From positions 1 to 63,071 of IMG/VR virus record IMGVR_UViG_3300047470_000132: a DNA stretch of 63,071 nt; one strand, given 5' to 3'. Made by a program: the position numbers and the translations under genes. Below the pieces are notes generated by a model. It was not told where the DNA came from. It searched no databases and worked only from the letters and a program-made list of their open reading frames with translations. Every line of letters begins with the position of its first letter. Positions within the stretch are counted from its first letter, which is position 1. This document shows, piece by piece, positions 23,406-30,421 of the stretch. The DNA is from a virus.

Positions 23406-24059
23406 TTAGCCGCCGCGAAAATCGGCAGTTATGTTTCCTTTTCCGTGATTGCAGTCTTCGCACAGCACCTGTAGGTTTTCGATGTCGAGAGCGAGATGAG
23501 GGAATTTCCTGCGCGACTTAACATGGTCCACATGCATTACTGCGCCAGTCTCAGGAGAGGCTCCGCAGCATTGGCAGCGCCGACCGTACTTCTGCAGTGC
23601 TTGGAACCTCAACTGGCGCCATTCGTATGATTGAAGGAATTCGGGGCTGTTGACGTAGTAATACTTTTCATCGAACGCAACAGGGACAGTGCCAGGCATT
23701 ACAGCTGGCTCATGCTTTGAAAACAGGGCAACCGGTCCTTTGGGCTTGCGAGGTGCCCTCGGCTTCGCATTAACCGACACTCGCGGCGCCCGCGGCACTT
23801 GCCACCGTCTTGCCAGCTTCTCCTCGGCAGCCAATTTCGCAAGTTTTCTAGCCATCCTCTTTTGCGACATATTGTCGCCGCGTCGACCGAGGGCGGCGAG
23901 CATCTTACCCTCGTCTACTTCACGGTCTTTGTTCTTCACCATCCAGCCCCGACCTAGCCTTTCCTCGATACCGGCTGCTGCCATCTCCAACTTCGAAAGG
24001 CCATTGAGGCCCGACATGTGCTTTTCAATGAATTCGCCAAGCGTCACCTTCTTCTCCAT
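23406..24059 (-). CDS. HNH endonuclease
   Basis: 217 residues from the ATG at 24059. A basic helical N-terminal two thirds (RMARKLAKLAAEEKLARRW, then PRAPRKPKG) precedes the nuclease: CQCCGASPETG, MHVDHVKSRRKFPHLAL, NLQVLCEDCNHGKGN, with all HNH and zinc residues intact. It lies against the surrounding rightward genes between the lipoprotein gene and a rightward terminator, suggesting insertion. The in-frame ATG at 24110 would place the terminator inside the gene and is less likely. Confidence 0.85.
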   Translation of the reverse strand: MEKKVTLGEFIEKHMSGLNGLSKLEMAAAGIEERLGRGWMVKNKDREVDEGKMLAALGRRGDNMSQKRMARKLAKLAAEEKLARRWQVPRAPRVSVNAKPRAPRKPKGPVALFSKHEPAVMPGTVPVAFDEKYYYVNSPEFLQSYEWRQLRFQALQKYGRRCQCCGASPETGAVMHVDHVKSRRKFPHLALDIENLQVLCEDCNHGKGNITADFRGG

Positions 24060-24080
24060 CGCCGATCGGCGAAAAATTTT

Positions 24081-24101
24081 GGCCGATTTCGGCCTTTTTT
24101 T
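24081..24101 (+). terminator. Intrinsic terminator (rightward)
   Basis: GGCCG-ATTT-CGGCC followed by seven T residues. It would end rightward transcription from the lipoprotein gene, 711 bases upstream, now separated from it by the HNH gene. Confidence 0.75.
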
Positions 24102-24517
24102 GGTTTGCACCCTATATGAGTACTATTGAAGTTCTATTCTTGGCTGTTTTTGAGAAGGTATTTCTAAGCTAGCACTTAATTACATGCCTCTAGGCTTACC
24201 GGTTCCGAAGCAGCACCTCCCAGCAGCCAAGTAAAAACTTGGACACCGTGAGGGCGACATGCCATCTGAGTTGACTCGGACGCTTCGCTTATAGGACAGA
24301 CGTTGGACCGTTGCCGGCACCCATCGATTGAGGCTCTGTCCACTATCACCCACCTCTGCGGCCACTCGACACCTTCTTGCCGCCCATCCACTACGCCCGT
24401 TTCGCTGGTTCACCCTTGGGTACTGCGTAGCGATCTTCATCGCTCACTCTTGCCGGTGGCTGCCGACGAGTGAAGCGGTCAGCCAAACTCAGCTGACACG
24501 CAAATTCTACACATTTT
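24102..24517. other. Stretch without a supportable gene
   Basis: About 415 bases between the rightward terminator and the first operator of the recombination operon. Leftward frames of 70-90 codons exist at 24176-24440 but lack ribosome sites and have shadow-like composition. I see nothing else here. Confidence 0.5.
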
Positions 24518-24533
24518 TTTACCCGCAGGTATA
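24518..24533. promoter_or_regulatory. Repressor operator 4
   Basis: TTTACC-CGCA-GGTATA, a near match to the motif with the same central tetramer as operator 1. It is 35 bases upstream of operator 5 and upstream of the -35 element. Confidence 0.75.
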
Positions 24534-24541
24534 TTTTTCTC

Positions 24542-24570
24542 TTGCGTTTGTTTTTACCTAGAGGTAAAGT
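24542..24570 (+). promoter_or_regulatory. Repressor-controlled promoter of the recombination operon
   Basis: TTGCGT (24542-24547), 17-base spacer, TAAAGT (24565-24570). The -10 overlaps operator 5. The same promoter with the same operators occurs at 29576-29604. Confidence 0.7.
24553..24568. promoter_or_regulatory. Repressor operator 5
   Basis: TTTACC-TAGA-GGTAAA, perfect arms, covering the spacer and -10 of the promoter at 24542-24570. Confidence 0.8.
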
Positions 24571-24607
24571 AGCTCTAACGCCCAAGCAAACTCGCCAGGA
24601 GACAACC

Positions 24608-24697
24608 ATGACCCCAGCAGAACTCGCAACTACCGCCAGCAAACAGTCGCCAGCCTTCGATTCCTCGGCACCGCTCGTGCCGGCCACGCTGGGTTAA
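24608..24697 (+). CDS. 29-residue small protein, first frame of the recombination operon
   Basis: A short frame with an excellent CCAGGAGA site seven bases before the ATG, product MTPAELATTASKQSPAF... and ending three bases before the next gene. It may be a genuine peptide or a leader that couples translation to the downstream gene. Confidence 0.5.
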   Translation: MTPAELATTASKQSPAFDSSAPLVPATLG

Positions 24698-24700
24698 GCC

Positions 24701-24943
24701 ATGGAACTCGAACTTCAAGGCCAGCGCTTCATGGTCAGCCCCTGCGGGTTCAAGTCCGACTGGCTTGACGTCGCCAGCATCGCGGAAGAGGTGCCGGACT
24801 GGACGGATTGCACCGATATGTCGGATGCCGAGACCGATCAACTGATGGTGCGCCGGATGCAGTCCGCTCAGCGTGAGGCGCGCGACGAGACTCGTCTGGC
24901 TATCGCGGAGTTCAACCGGGCCTACGACGACAACCGATTCTGA
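24701..24943 (+). CDS. Hypothetical acidic protein
   Basis: 80 residues, acidic, with WLDVASIAEEVPDWTDCTDMSDAE in the middle and a helical C-terminus. It starts three bases after the small frame upstream. No family recognised; small acidic early phage proteins often bind host enzymes. Confidence 0.65.
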   Translation: MELELQGQRFMVSPCGFKSDWLDVASIAEEVPDWTDCTDMSDAETDQLMVRRMQSAQREARDETRLAIAEFNRAYDDNRF

Positions 24944-25027
24944 TTTCGCCCAAGCGGCGCGCCTGGGAGCACAACGCGCGCCTTGCCCTGATCTCGGGTG
25001 AGGAAATAGAGGGAGGGGGATCTCAAA

Positions 25028-25066
25028 TGCCCTGGCAGCCTGGAACAGACAGGCACTCCCGATAAA
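25028..25066 (+). CDS. Possible 12-residue leader peptide
   Basis: MPWQPGTDRHSR, preceded by GAGGGAGGGGG, one of the strongest ribosome sites in the window. Its stop codon lies inside the 5' arm of the hairpin at 25057-25093, an arrangement like attenuators or ribosome-controlled structures. Confidence 0.35.
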
Positions 25067-25093
25067 CGCATTCCGCGAGTGCGCTTATCGGGA
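25057..25093 (+). ncRNA. Stable stem-loop in the 25-kb untranslated stretch
   Basis: Arms TCCCGATAAACGCA (25057-25070) and TGCGCTTATCGGGA (25080-25093) pair over 14 positions with one mismatch and a nine-base loop. There is no T run, so it is not a simple terminator. It sits in a 393-base stretch between two genes of one operon. Confidence 0.5.
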
Positions 25094-25336
25094 CTGGATG
25101 ACGGTTGAGGGTACTCAAGACGGTCCCCGTAAATGTCTAGCTGAACCCCAGGTTGGTGACCGAAAAACCTGACAGACCGGAAAGACGGGCAACGCGGGGA
25201 AGCATGGAGCAGCACAGTTCCGCGTAAAGGCAAAGCCATGCAGCAGTGCGATACGGCGGTACCCAGCCCGCGCCGGAGACGTAACCGGCACTGAACAACA
25301 ACCGCCGGCGGCGCCGGCCAGAACGAGGAGCAGGGG

Positions 25337-25969
25337 ATGGACAGCAGCACGAACGAGCCGATCGAAATCATCGATGTAATTGCAAAGCCCTATATGACCG
25401 GCAGCAAGACGATCTGCTACTACGTCGTGGTCGACCGCGCGCCGAAGCATGTCTACCAGCGCGACGGCAACCACCTGACCGCGCACGACAGCGGCTTCTA
25501 CGACTTCATGCAGATCGAGCCCGGCTCGCGCAATGCGTTCGCAGGCCGGAAGTTTTCCATCAACCTCACCGATGGTTCGCAGTTTGAATGCAACGGGCAG
25601 GTGTGGTCGGTTGGCCCGATTGGTGGCATCGATGCGGTGCAGGTCGGCGTCGCCACGCTCCAGCAGCTGGAGAGCTGCTATGTGTTCTTCGGCGGCTACG
25701 TGGCGCGCGAGAAGCTGTTGGCATGGCTCGCGTCGAACAAGCCGTCCCGTGACTACTACAAGTACGACCCGCGCGAGACGCTGACGTGGCAGGACAAACT
25801 GTATCGCGACCATCCCGATTTCGACACCTCAGTGTCGCCAAAACGCGCCCGCAAGCTGCGCAAACGTGGGGTCACGATTCGCCGTCATCCAATGACCGGC
25901 CGCCCAGGCTGGTCGAAGAGTTACGAGCGCAAGAAGGCTGTAATCCTCACACGTCAGGAGGTCGCATGA
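25337..25969 (+). CDS. Hypothetical protein of the recombination operon
   Basis: 210 residues with a AGGAGCAGGGG site. The N-terminal 150 residues are beta-rich (KTICYYVVVDRAPKHVY...), with aromatic-rich VFFGGYVAREKLLAW; the last 60 residues are very basic (KRARKLRKRGVTIRRH). A nucleic-acid-binding role fits but no family is recognised. Overlaps the next short frame. Confidence 0.65.
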   Translation: MDSSTNEPIEIIDVIAKPYMTGSKTICYYVVVDRAPKHVYQRDGNHLTAHDSGFYDFMQIEPGSRNAFAGRKFSINLTDGSQFECNGQVWSVGPIGGIDAVQVGVATLQQLESCYVFFGGYVAREKLLAWLASNKPSRDYYKYDPRETLTWQDKLYRDHPDFDTSVSPKRARKLRKRGVTIRRHPMTGRPGWSKSYERKKAVILTRQEVA

Positions 25970-26022
25970 CCGCCGCCCACATCGCCCGCCGCCTGGTGCG
26001 CAAGATCGCTGAGGCGAAATAA
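25966..26022 (+). CDS. 18-residue micro-protein
   Basis: MTAAHIARRLVRKIAEAK, an amphipathic basic helix, with a CAGGAGG site and an ATGA overlap with the gene upstream. The site quality makes expression likely; function unknown. Confidence 0.45.
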   Translation: MTAAHIARRLVRKIAEAK

Positions 26023-26051
26023 ATCGAACGAACTACAACTGGAGATGAGAA

Positions 26052-27068
26052 ATGAATGACGTAATCGAGATGTCCCGCCGCGAGGTCGCGGGCCTGACTG
26101 CGGGCGAAGCGCACCGCTACTCGGCGGTTGAGATTCGCGAGCGAGTAAATCTCGTGCAGGAGGTGATGCGCGGGATCATGAAGGAAGGGACGCACTACGG
26201 AAAAATTCCCGGCACCCCGAAGCCGACCCTTTACAAACCAGGCGCCGAAGTGCTGTGCGTAGCGTTTCGTATCGCACCGTCGTACCGTGTTGAAGACCTG
26301 AGCGACGCCCTCACTGCCCGCTTTCGTGTGACGTGCATCGGTACGCACCAAGTGTCGGGAATCGTGCTGGGCGAAGGTGTCGGTGAATGCTCGTCAGCCG
26401 AGGAGAAGTACAAGTGGCGCAAGGCCGTTTGCACTGAGGAGTTCGACGCCACGCCGGAGTCACTACGCAGACTCAAGTTCTCGCTTTGGAATAACAAGGT
26501 CGAGAAAAAAGTTCAGGTGCGCACCGAGGCGGCAGACCAGTCCAACACTGTGCTCAAGATGGCCTGTAAGCGCGCCAAGATCGCGATGACGCTCGATGTC
26601 ACCGCAGCTTCCGATATGTTCACTCAGGATATTGAGGACCTGCCGGAGGAACTGCGCACGCATGAAACTGCGGAAGCCGGGCAGCCGGCGATGACCGCCC
26701 TCGCCTCCGAATGGGTCGCGAAAGCCAATGCCGCGGCGACGGCCGACGATCTTGCAGCCGTCTGGAAGGCCGGCGTAAAAGCGATCAACGAAGCCAAAGA
26801 CGTAACCGCATCGAACGCATTCAAGGCGGCGGTTACCTCCCGCGGCGAAGCCATCAAAGCAGCGACACCGGCAGCAACGCCAGCGGCCAAACCCGCGCCT
26901 ATCCCCGACGCCCTCGCCGGCCTGCTAGCGGACATGGAGGCTGCAGCCGACGAAGGCATGTTGGCATTCGAGGCGTCATGGGGAAGCCTGTCGAAAGCTA
27001 CGCAAGCCAGCCTGGCGGGGCAATACGATGCGCTGGTGGCGCGCGCGGCAGCAAAGGATGCGCCGTGA
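26052..27068 (+). CDS. Phage recombination-associated protein
   Basis: 338 residues. The N-terminal 170 residues carry a widely conserved phage signature, VMKEGTHYGKIPG-like (here MKEGTHYGKIPGTPKP) and LYKPGAEVLCVAF, followed by Lys-rich and QSNTVLKMACKRAK segments. The C-terminal 130 residues are Ala-rich. Proteins of this type are regularly found directly before YqaJ exonucleases and are thought to be the annealing or ssDNA-binding partner; this is an inference from gene order. Confidence 0.72.
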   Translation: MNDVIEMSRREVAGLTAGEAHRYSAVEIRERVNLVQEVMRGIMKEGTHYGKIPGTPKPTLYKPGAEVLCVAFRIAPSYRVEDLSDALTARFRVTCIGTHQVSGIVLGEGVGECSSAEEKYKWRKAVCTEEFDATPESLRRLKFSLWNNKVEKKVQVRTEAADQSNTVLKMACKRAKIAMTLDVTAASDMFTQDIEDLPEELRTHETAEAGQPAMTALASEWVAKANAAATADDLAAVWKAGVKAINEAKDVTASNAFKAAVTSRGEAIKAATPAATPAAKPAPIPDALAGLLADMEAAADEGMLAFEASWGSLSKATQASLAGQYDALVARAAAKDAP

Positions 27069-27718
27069 TCTTCGTCGAATGCTTACAAGGTAGCCCCGAG
27101 TGGCACCAGGCCCGCGCCGGCGTGATCACGGCATCCTGCTTTGGTGAGGCGATCTCGCGCATGTCGCGCACGTCAGGAAAGCGCAAGGCAGGCGATCCGA
27201 CGGCGGCGTCTGACAAGTACGCCGCAGACCTGGCGATCGAGCGCATTAGTGGCAAGCCTTACGGCGCTCCGCCAAAGGCCTGGGTGCTAGACCGCGGACA
27301 CGAAATGGAGGCGTTGGCGCGCATGCACTACGAGGCGCGCACCGAGTCGCTCGTTACCGAGGCTGGCCTCGTCCTCACCGAGAATCGCCTCTTCGGCTAC
27401 TCGACCGATGGTTTTGTCGGAGACGACGGCCTCATCGAAATCAAGGCGCCCATCGACAGCCTCAAGATCATCGAGGTCATGGATGGCGACCTGTCCGAAT
27501 ACCAGCATCAAATGCAGGGTGGCATGTGGATTACCGGTCGCAAATGGTGCGATTTCATCATGTACGTGCCTGATTTACGCAACGCCGGCAAGGATCTGTA
27601 CGTCAAGCGCGTGATGCGCGATGACGCCTTTATCGACGCGATGGTTCTTGAGTTGGCCGCATTCGCTAGCCGCGTCTCCGACCGTGAAATTCTCTTCAAA
27701 CTTAAGGAGGCAGCATGA
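27065..27718 (+). CDS. YqaJ-type exonuclease (lambda Exo family)
   Basis: 217 residues from a GTG that overlaps the preceding stop. It shows YqaJ landmarks: GSPEWHQARAGVITAS near the start (binds the DNA end), a central DRGHEMEALAR with the catalytic Glu, DGFVGDDGLIEIKAP with the D-x-E-x-K metal centre (about residues 117-132), and YQHQMQGGMWITG. It degrades one strand of double-stranded ends for phage recombination. Confidence 0.93.
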   Translation: MIFVECLQGSPEWHQARAGVITASCFGEAISRMSRTSGKRKAGDPTAASDKYAADLAIERISGKPYGAPPKAWVLDRGHEMEALARMHYEARTESLVTEAGLVLTENRLFGYSTDGFVGDDGLIEIKAPIDSLKIIEVMDGDLSEYQHQMQGGMWITGRKWCDFIMYVPDLRNAGKDLYVKRVMRDDAFIDAMVLELAAFASRVSDREILFKLKEAA

Positions 27719-29013
27719 CCACGACTACCACCGCCGAACTGGCGGCACTCTCCGGCACCGACCTTACCACCCTGCCGCCGGCAGCGCGCGCCGCGGTCGC
27801 ACTCAAGAGCGAGCAGACCCGCAAGGACTTGGCTTTGCTGGTCGAGCAGTCGGCCGGCATCACTGCTGTCCTGAATGCCGATGGCCGCGAGCAGGCGCAC
27901 CGTGTCGCGATGACCCTCAAGGGTGCCCGCGTCACGATCGAGAAGACCGGCAAGGAAGTGCGCGACGACGCGACCAAGTTCTCTAAGGCGGTCATCGCCG
28001 AGGAAAAGGATTTGATTGCCATCATTGAGCCAGAGGAGGTTCGCATCCTGGCGCTGCGTGATGCTTGGGATGCACGGATCGCCGCTGAGAAGGCTGCGAA
28101 GATCGCTGCTGAGCGGGCGCGCGTCGAGGTGATTCAGGGTCGTATCGAGGCCATTCGCCGCGCACCATTGGCGGTCGCCGGAGAGTCGTCTACCGCAATC
28201 CTTGTCACCCTCGAGTTGGTGCGAGACGCGATCATTGACGACTCGTTCGAGGAACTCAAGGATCAGGCAATGGCAGCGCGATCCGAGGCATTCAATGCAC
28301 TGGAAGCGGCGCACGCCAGGGCTGTCGAGGCCGAAGTTGCCGCCCGCGCAGCCGAAGATGCTCGCAAGGCCGAAGCCGCCCGCATCGAGGCTGAGCGCGC
28401 CGAACTGGCCCGGCTGCGCGCCGAAGCGGCCGAGCGCGAGCGCCTGGCGAAGGCTGATGCCGATCGCGTTGCAGCCGAGCAGGCCGAGGTGGCTCGACAG
28501 CTGGCTGAGCAGCAAGCCGAGCTACAGCGTCAGCGTGAAGCCGAATCTGCACGGGCGCGCGCCGAGCAAGAGGAACGCGACCGCGCCGCAGCCGATGCGC
28601 AGCGCCGACTCGCCGAGCAGGCTGCGGAGCTGGCTGAGCAGCGCGCCGCTTTCGCTCGCCAACAGCTTGAAGCGGCAGAGCGCGCGCAGGCAGCCGCGCA
28701 GGTAGAACGCGATCATGCCGAAGGGCTGCCGATGAACGCGCAGTTCGACGCCGACCGAGAGGCTGAGCGCGTGCGCCTGCAGGAACTGGCCGACCAAGCC
28801 GCCGCCGATGCTCGTGAACGTGCTGACGATGAGCGCGCTACCGGGCTGCCGGCTGGCGCGCTGGGCGCGGATGCGCTAGCGGATGTCGACGAAGGCCCCG
28901 ACGACAACGAGATCATTATGCTGGTATGCGAGGTCTACGGCATGACGTTTGCCGCGGCAGTCGACCGTCTGGCAGCAATCGACTTCGACGCCGTGCGGAA
29001 GGCTCAGCCTTGA
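27715..29013 (+). CDS. Long coiled-coil protein of the recombination operon
   Basis: 432 residues, overlapping the exonuclease stop in ATGA. Residues 1-120 are a globular head (SGTDLTTLPPAARAAV...GREQAHRVAMTLKGARVTIEK) seen in phage DUF1351-like proteins, residues 130-360 an Ala/Glu/Arg coiled coil like TolA, and the last 40 residues a small domain (DNEIIMLVCEVYGMTFAAAV). It may tether or regulate the recombination enzymes. The repetitive coil makes exact family assignment uncertain. Confidence 0.7.
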   Translation: MTTTTTAELAALSGTDLTTLPPAARAAVALKSEQTRKDLALLVEQSAGITAVLNADGREQAHRVAMTLKGARVTIEKTGKEVRDDATKFSKAVIAEEKDLIAIIEPEEVRILALRDAWDARIAAEKAAKIAAERARVEVIQGRIEAIRRAPLAVAGESSTAILVTLELVRDAIIDDSFEELKDQAMAARSEAFNALEAAHARAVEAEVAARAAEDARKAEAARIEAERAELARLRAEAAERERLAKADADRVAAEQAEVARQLAEQQAELQRQREAESARARAEQEERDRAAADAQRRLAEQAAELAEQRAAFARQQLEAAERAQAAAQVERDHAEGLPMNAQFDADREAERVRLQELADQAAADARERADDERATGLPAGALGADALADVDEGPDDNEIIMLVCEVYGMTFAAAVDRLAAIDFDAVRKAQP

Positions 29014-29465
29014 CTCGCCCGAAGTTCGAACAGCGCCGGATCCTGCTCCGCAGCCCCGATCAGGTCGAGCGCGCCATTGCCCTGCTCCGCAATGTGCCAC
29101 TCGACAGCCTCAAGCCCCTTGAGCTGCTGGTCCGCGAAGAGGCCAGGGCTCGAAAGCTCGATCAGCAGGGCTTAATGTGGGCGGGACCGCTGGCTGACTT
29201 GGCGGCGCAGGCATGGTGCGACGGTCGCCAGTTCAGTGCGGAAGTCTGGCACGAGTTCTGTAAAAAAGAATTCCTTGCGGAGGAGTTCGATCCAGAGCTT
29301 TGCCTTGAGGGTTATCGTAAATGGGACGTTGACCCGGCCGGCAACCGCGTGCTGGTCGGCTCAACCACCCAACTGACGGTCAAGGGGATGGCGCAGTACT
29401 TGGAGCAGATCTTCGCCCTCGGCGGCTCGCTGGGAGTCGAATTCCAAGAGCCGCAGCGCAGCTGA
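29010..29465 (+). CDS. ninB: NinB-like recombination protein
   Basis: 151 residues from a TTG overlapping the preceding stop (TTGA). The block GLMWAGPLADLAAQAWCDGRQFSAEVWHEF and LVGSTTQLTVKGMAQYLEQI fit NinB (Orf), which binds ssDNA/SSB and can replace host RecFOR functions. It closes the recombination operon just before the next repressor-controlled promoter. Confidence 0.82.
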   Translation: MTRPKFEQRRILLRSPDQVERAIALLRNVPLDSLKPLELLVREEARARKLDQQGLMWAGPLADLAAQAWCDGRQFSAEVWHEFCKKEFLAEEFDPELCLEGYRKWDVDPAGNRVLVGSTTQLTVKGMAQYLEQIFALGGSLGVEFQEPQRS

Positions 29466-29553
29466 TACCGACGCAACTAGCCTGCATATTGCGCCGAATA
29501 CCTTCGGAATACAGTCAATCAAACGCGACAGGCAAGCCAATTCCCGGCAATTT

Positions 29554-29569
29554 TTTACCTGAGGGTATA
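29554..29569. promoter_or_regulatory. Repressor operator 6
   Basis: TTTACC-TGAG-GGTATA, upstream of the second rightward promoter, 33 bases before operator 7. It has the same GGTATA arm as operator 4. Confidence 0.75.
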
Positions 29570-29575
29570 TTTTGC

Positions 29576-29604
29576 TTGCGCTTGCTTTTACCCCGAGGTA
29601 AAGT
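29576..29604 (+). promoter_or_regulatory. Repressor-controlled promoter of the rdgC-int operon
   Basis: TTGCGC (29576-29581), 17-base spacer, TAAAGT (29599-29604). The promoter, its spacing and overlapping operator copy those at 24542-24570. Confidence 0.7.
29587..29602. promoter_or_regulatory. Repressor operator 7
   Basis: TTTACC-CCGA-GGTAAA, perfect arms, lying over the spacer and -10 of the promoter at 29576-29604. Confidence 0.8.
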
Positions 29605-29642
29605 AGCTACATCGACGCAGCGAACTCAACCAGGGGCCAGCA

Positions 29643-29876
29643 ATGACGCAGACGACTCACCCTAGTAAGGAACTAGTCCGCGAACTCATGGCGAAGCGCT
29701 GGGAATCGAGAGAGCCGCCACCGAGCCCGGAGCGAATCAAGGAGCAACTCGGATGGCGGTTGATTGAGGCAGAGCGCGCCGCGGTGCAGCTGCTGGAAGC
29801 ACGAAGCGCGCTGCAACCCTTTCGCTCGATGTTGAGCCGCCGGCACGGCGCCAGTGCACAAAAACAGAAACCCTAG
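29643..29876 (+). CDS. Hypothetical protein, first gene of the rdgC-int operon
   Basis: 77 residues, highly charged, helical (LVRELMAKRWESREPPPSPERIKEQLG...). A GGGGCC-type site and its place 39 bases behind the promoter make it the first gene of the operon. No family recognised. Confidence 0.65.
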   Translation: MTQTTHPSKELVRELMAKRWESREPPPSPERIKEQLGWRLIEAERAAVQLLEARSALQPFRSMLSRRHGASAQKQKP

Positions 29877-29887
29877 AGAGCCGAAAA

Positions 29888-30184
29888 ATGAATCTAGTCC
29901 ACCTCATCACCGCATGGCTGGACCGCAAGTCCGCCGCCCGCGCGCGCCGCCGCGAACGCCGTCGCTTGCACCTGGAGCTGATCGAAATGGGCCGCAACCG
30001 TGCGCAAGACCGCGATAGCCAGAAGCAGCAAGTTGCGCGCGTCACGGAAATCATGAACCGCCTGTTCGAACTTTCGCTGCATGCCGACCGGGAGTCGGCG
30101 GAATCGCGCCTCAGCGGATCCGAATTGCCGTGGCCAGGCCTGCCGACTGAAGGCCTGCGCATTGTGCGGGGAGGCCAGCAATGA
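29888..30184 (+). CDS. Hypothetical basic protein
   Basis: 98 residues, with a strongly basic stretch (RKSAARARRRERRRLHL) after a short hydrophobic N-terminus and a helical middle. Probably nucleic-acid or membrane associated. Overlaps the next short membrane frame by four bases. Confidence 0.6.
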   Translation: MNLVHLITAWLDRKSAARARRRERRRLHLELIEMGRNRAQDRDSQKQQVARVTEIMNRLFELSLHADRESAESRLSGSELPWPGLPTEGLRIVRGGQQ

Positions 30185-30288
30185 GCCGCCGCCAGATCTC
30201 GGCCCGCGTCATCGTCTTCGTGATCACGTCCGGCGCTGGCGCCATTCTGACTGCCGTGATCCTGGCCAGCCGCGCGGGGTCGGCATGA
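30181..30288 (+). CDS. 35-residue single-span membrane protein
   Basis: MSRRQISARV followed by one hydrophobic helix (about residues 10-29). Positive N-terminus predicts inside. Starts in an ATGA overlap and ends in another with the next frame, so three genes are read as a coupled chain. Function unknown. Confidence 0.55.
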   Translation: MSRRQISARVIVFVITSGAGAILTAVILASRAGSA

Positions 30289-30401
30289 TCCGTAGCGCAG
30301 CGCGGGCCGCCGTCATCGTAATCACGCTGCTTTTCCTGATGGCCGAATCGGAAATTCTGGACCACGCACCGCCGACGGAAGTGTCGCAGGCGAACCAATA
30401 A
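30285..30401 (+). CDS. 38-residue single-span membrane protein
   Basis: MIRSAARAAV then a hydrophobic helix (residues 9-20), and an acidic, Pro-containing tail. Coupled in ATGA to the preceding membrane frame. A pair of tiny membrane proteins in tandem may form a complex; no known family. Confidence 0.55.
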   Translation: MIRSAARAAVIVITLLFLMAESEILDHAPPTEVSQANQ

Positions 30402-30421
30402 CTACAACAAAAGGACCCAAG

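Noticed and set aside
24060-24110. Longer start for the HNH gene at 24110
   Set aside because: It would code through a clear terminator hairpin; the ATG at 24059 avoids this.
24176-24440. Leftward frames of 70-86 codons in the blank stretch before the recombination operon
   Set aside because: No ribosome sites, Arg/Cys-biased products, and no promoter in the right direction.
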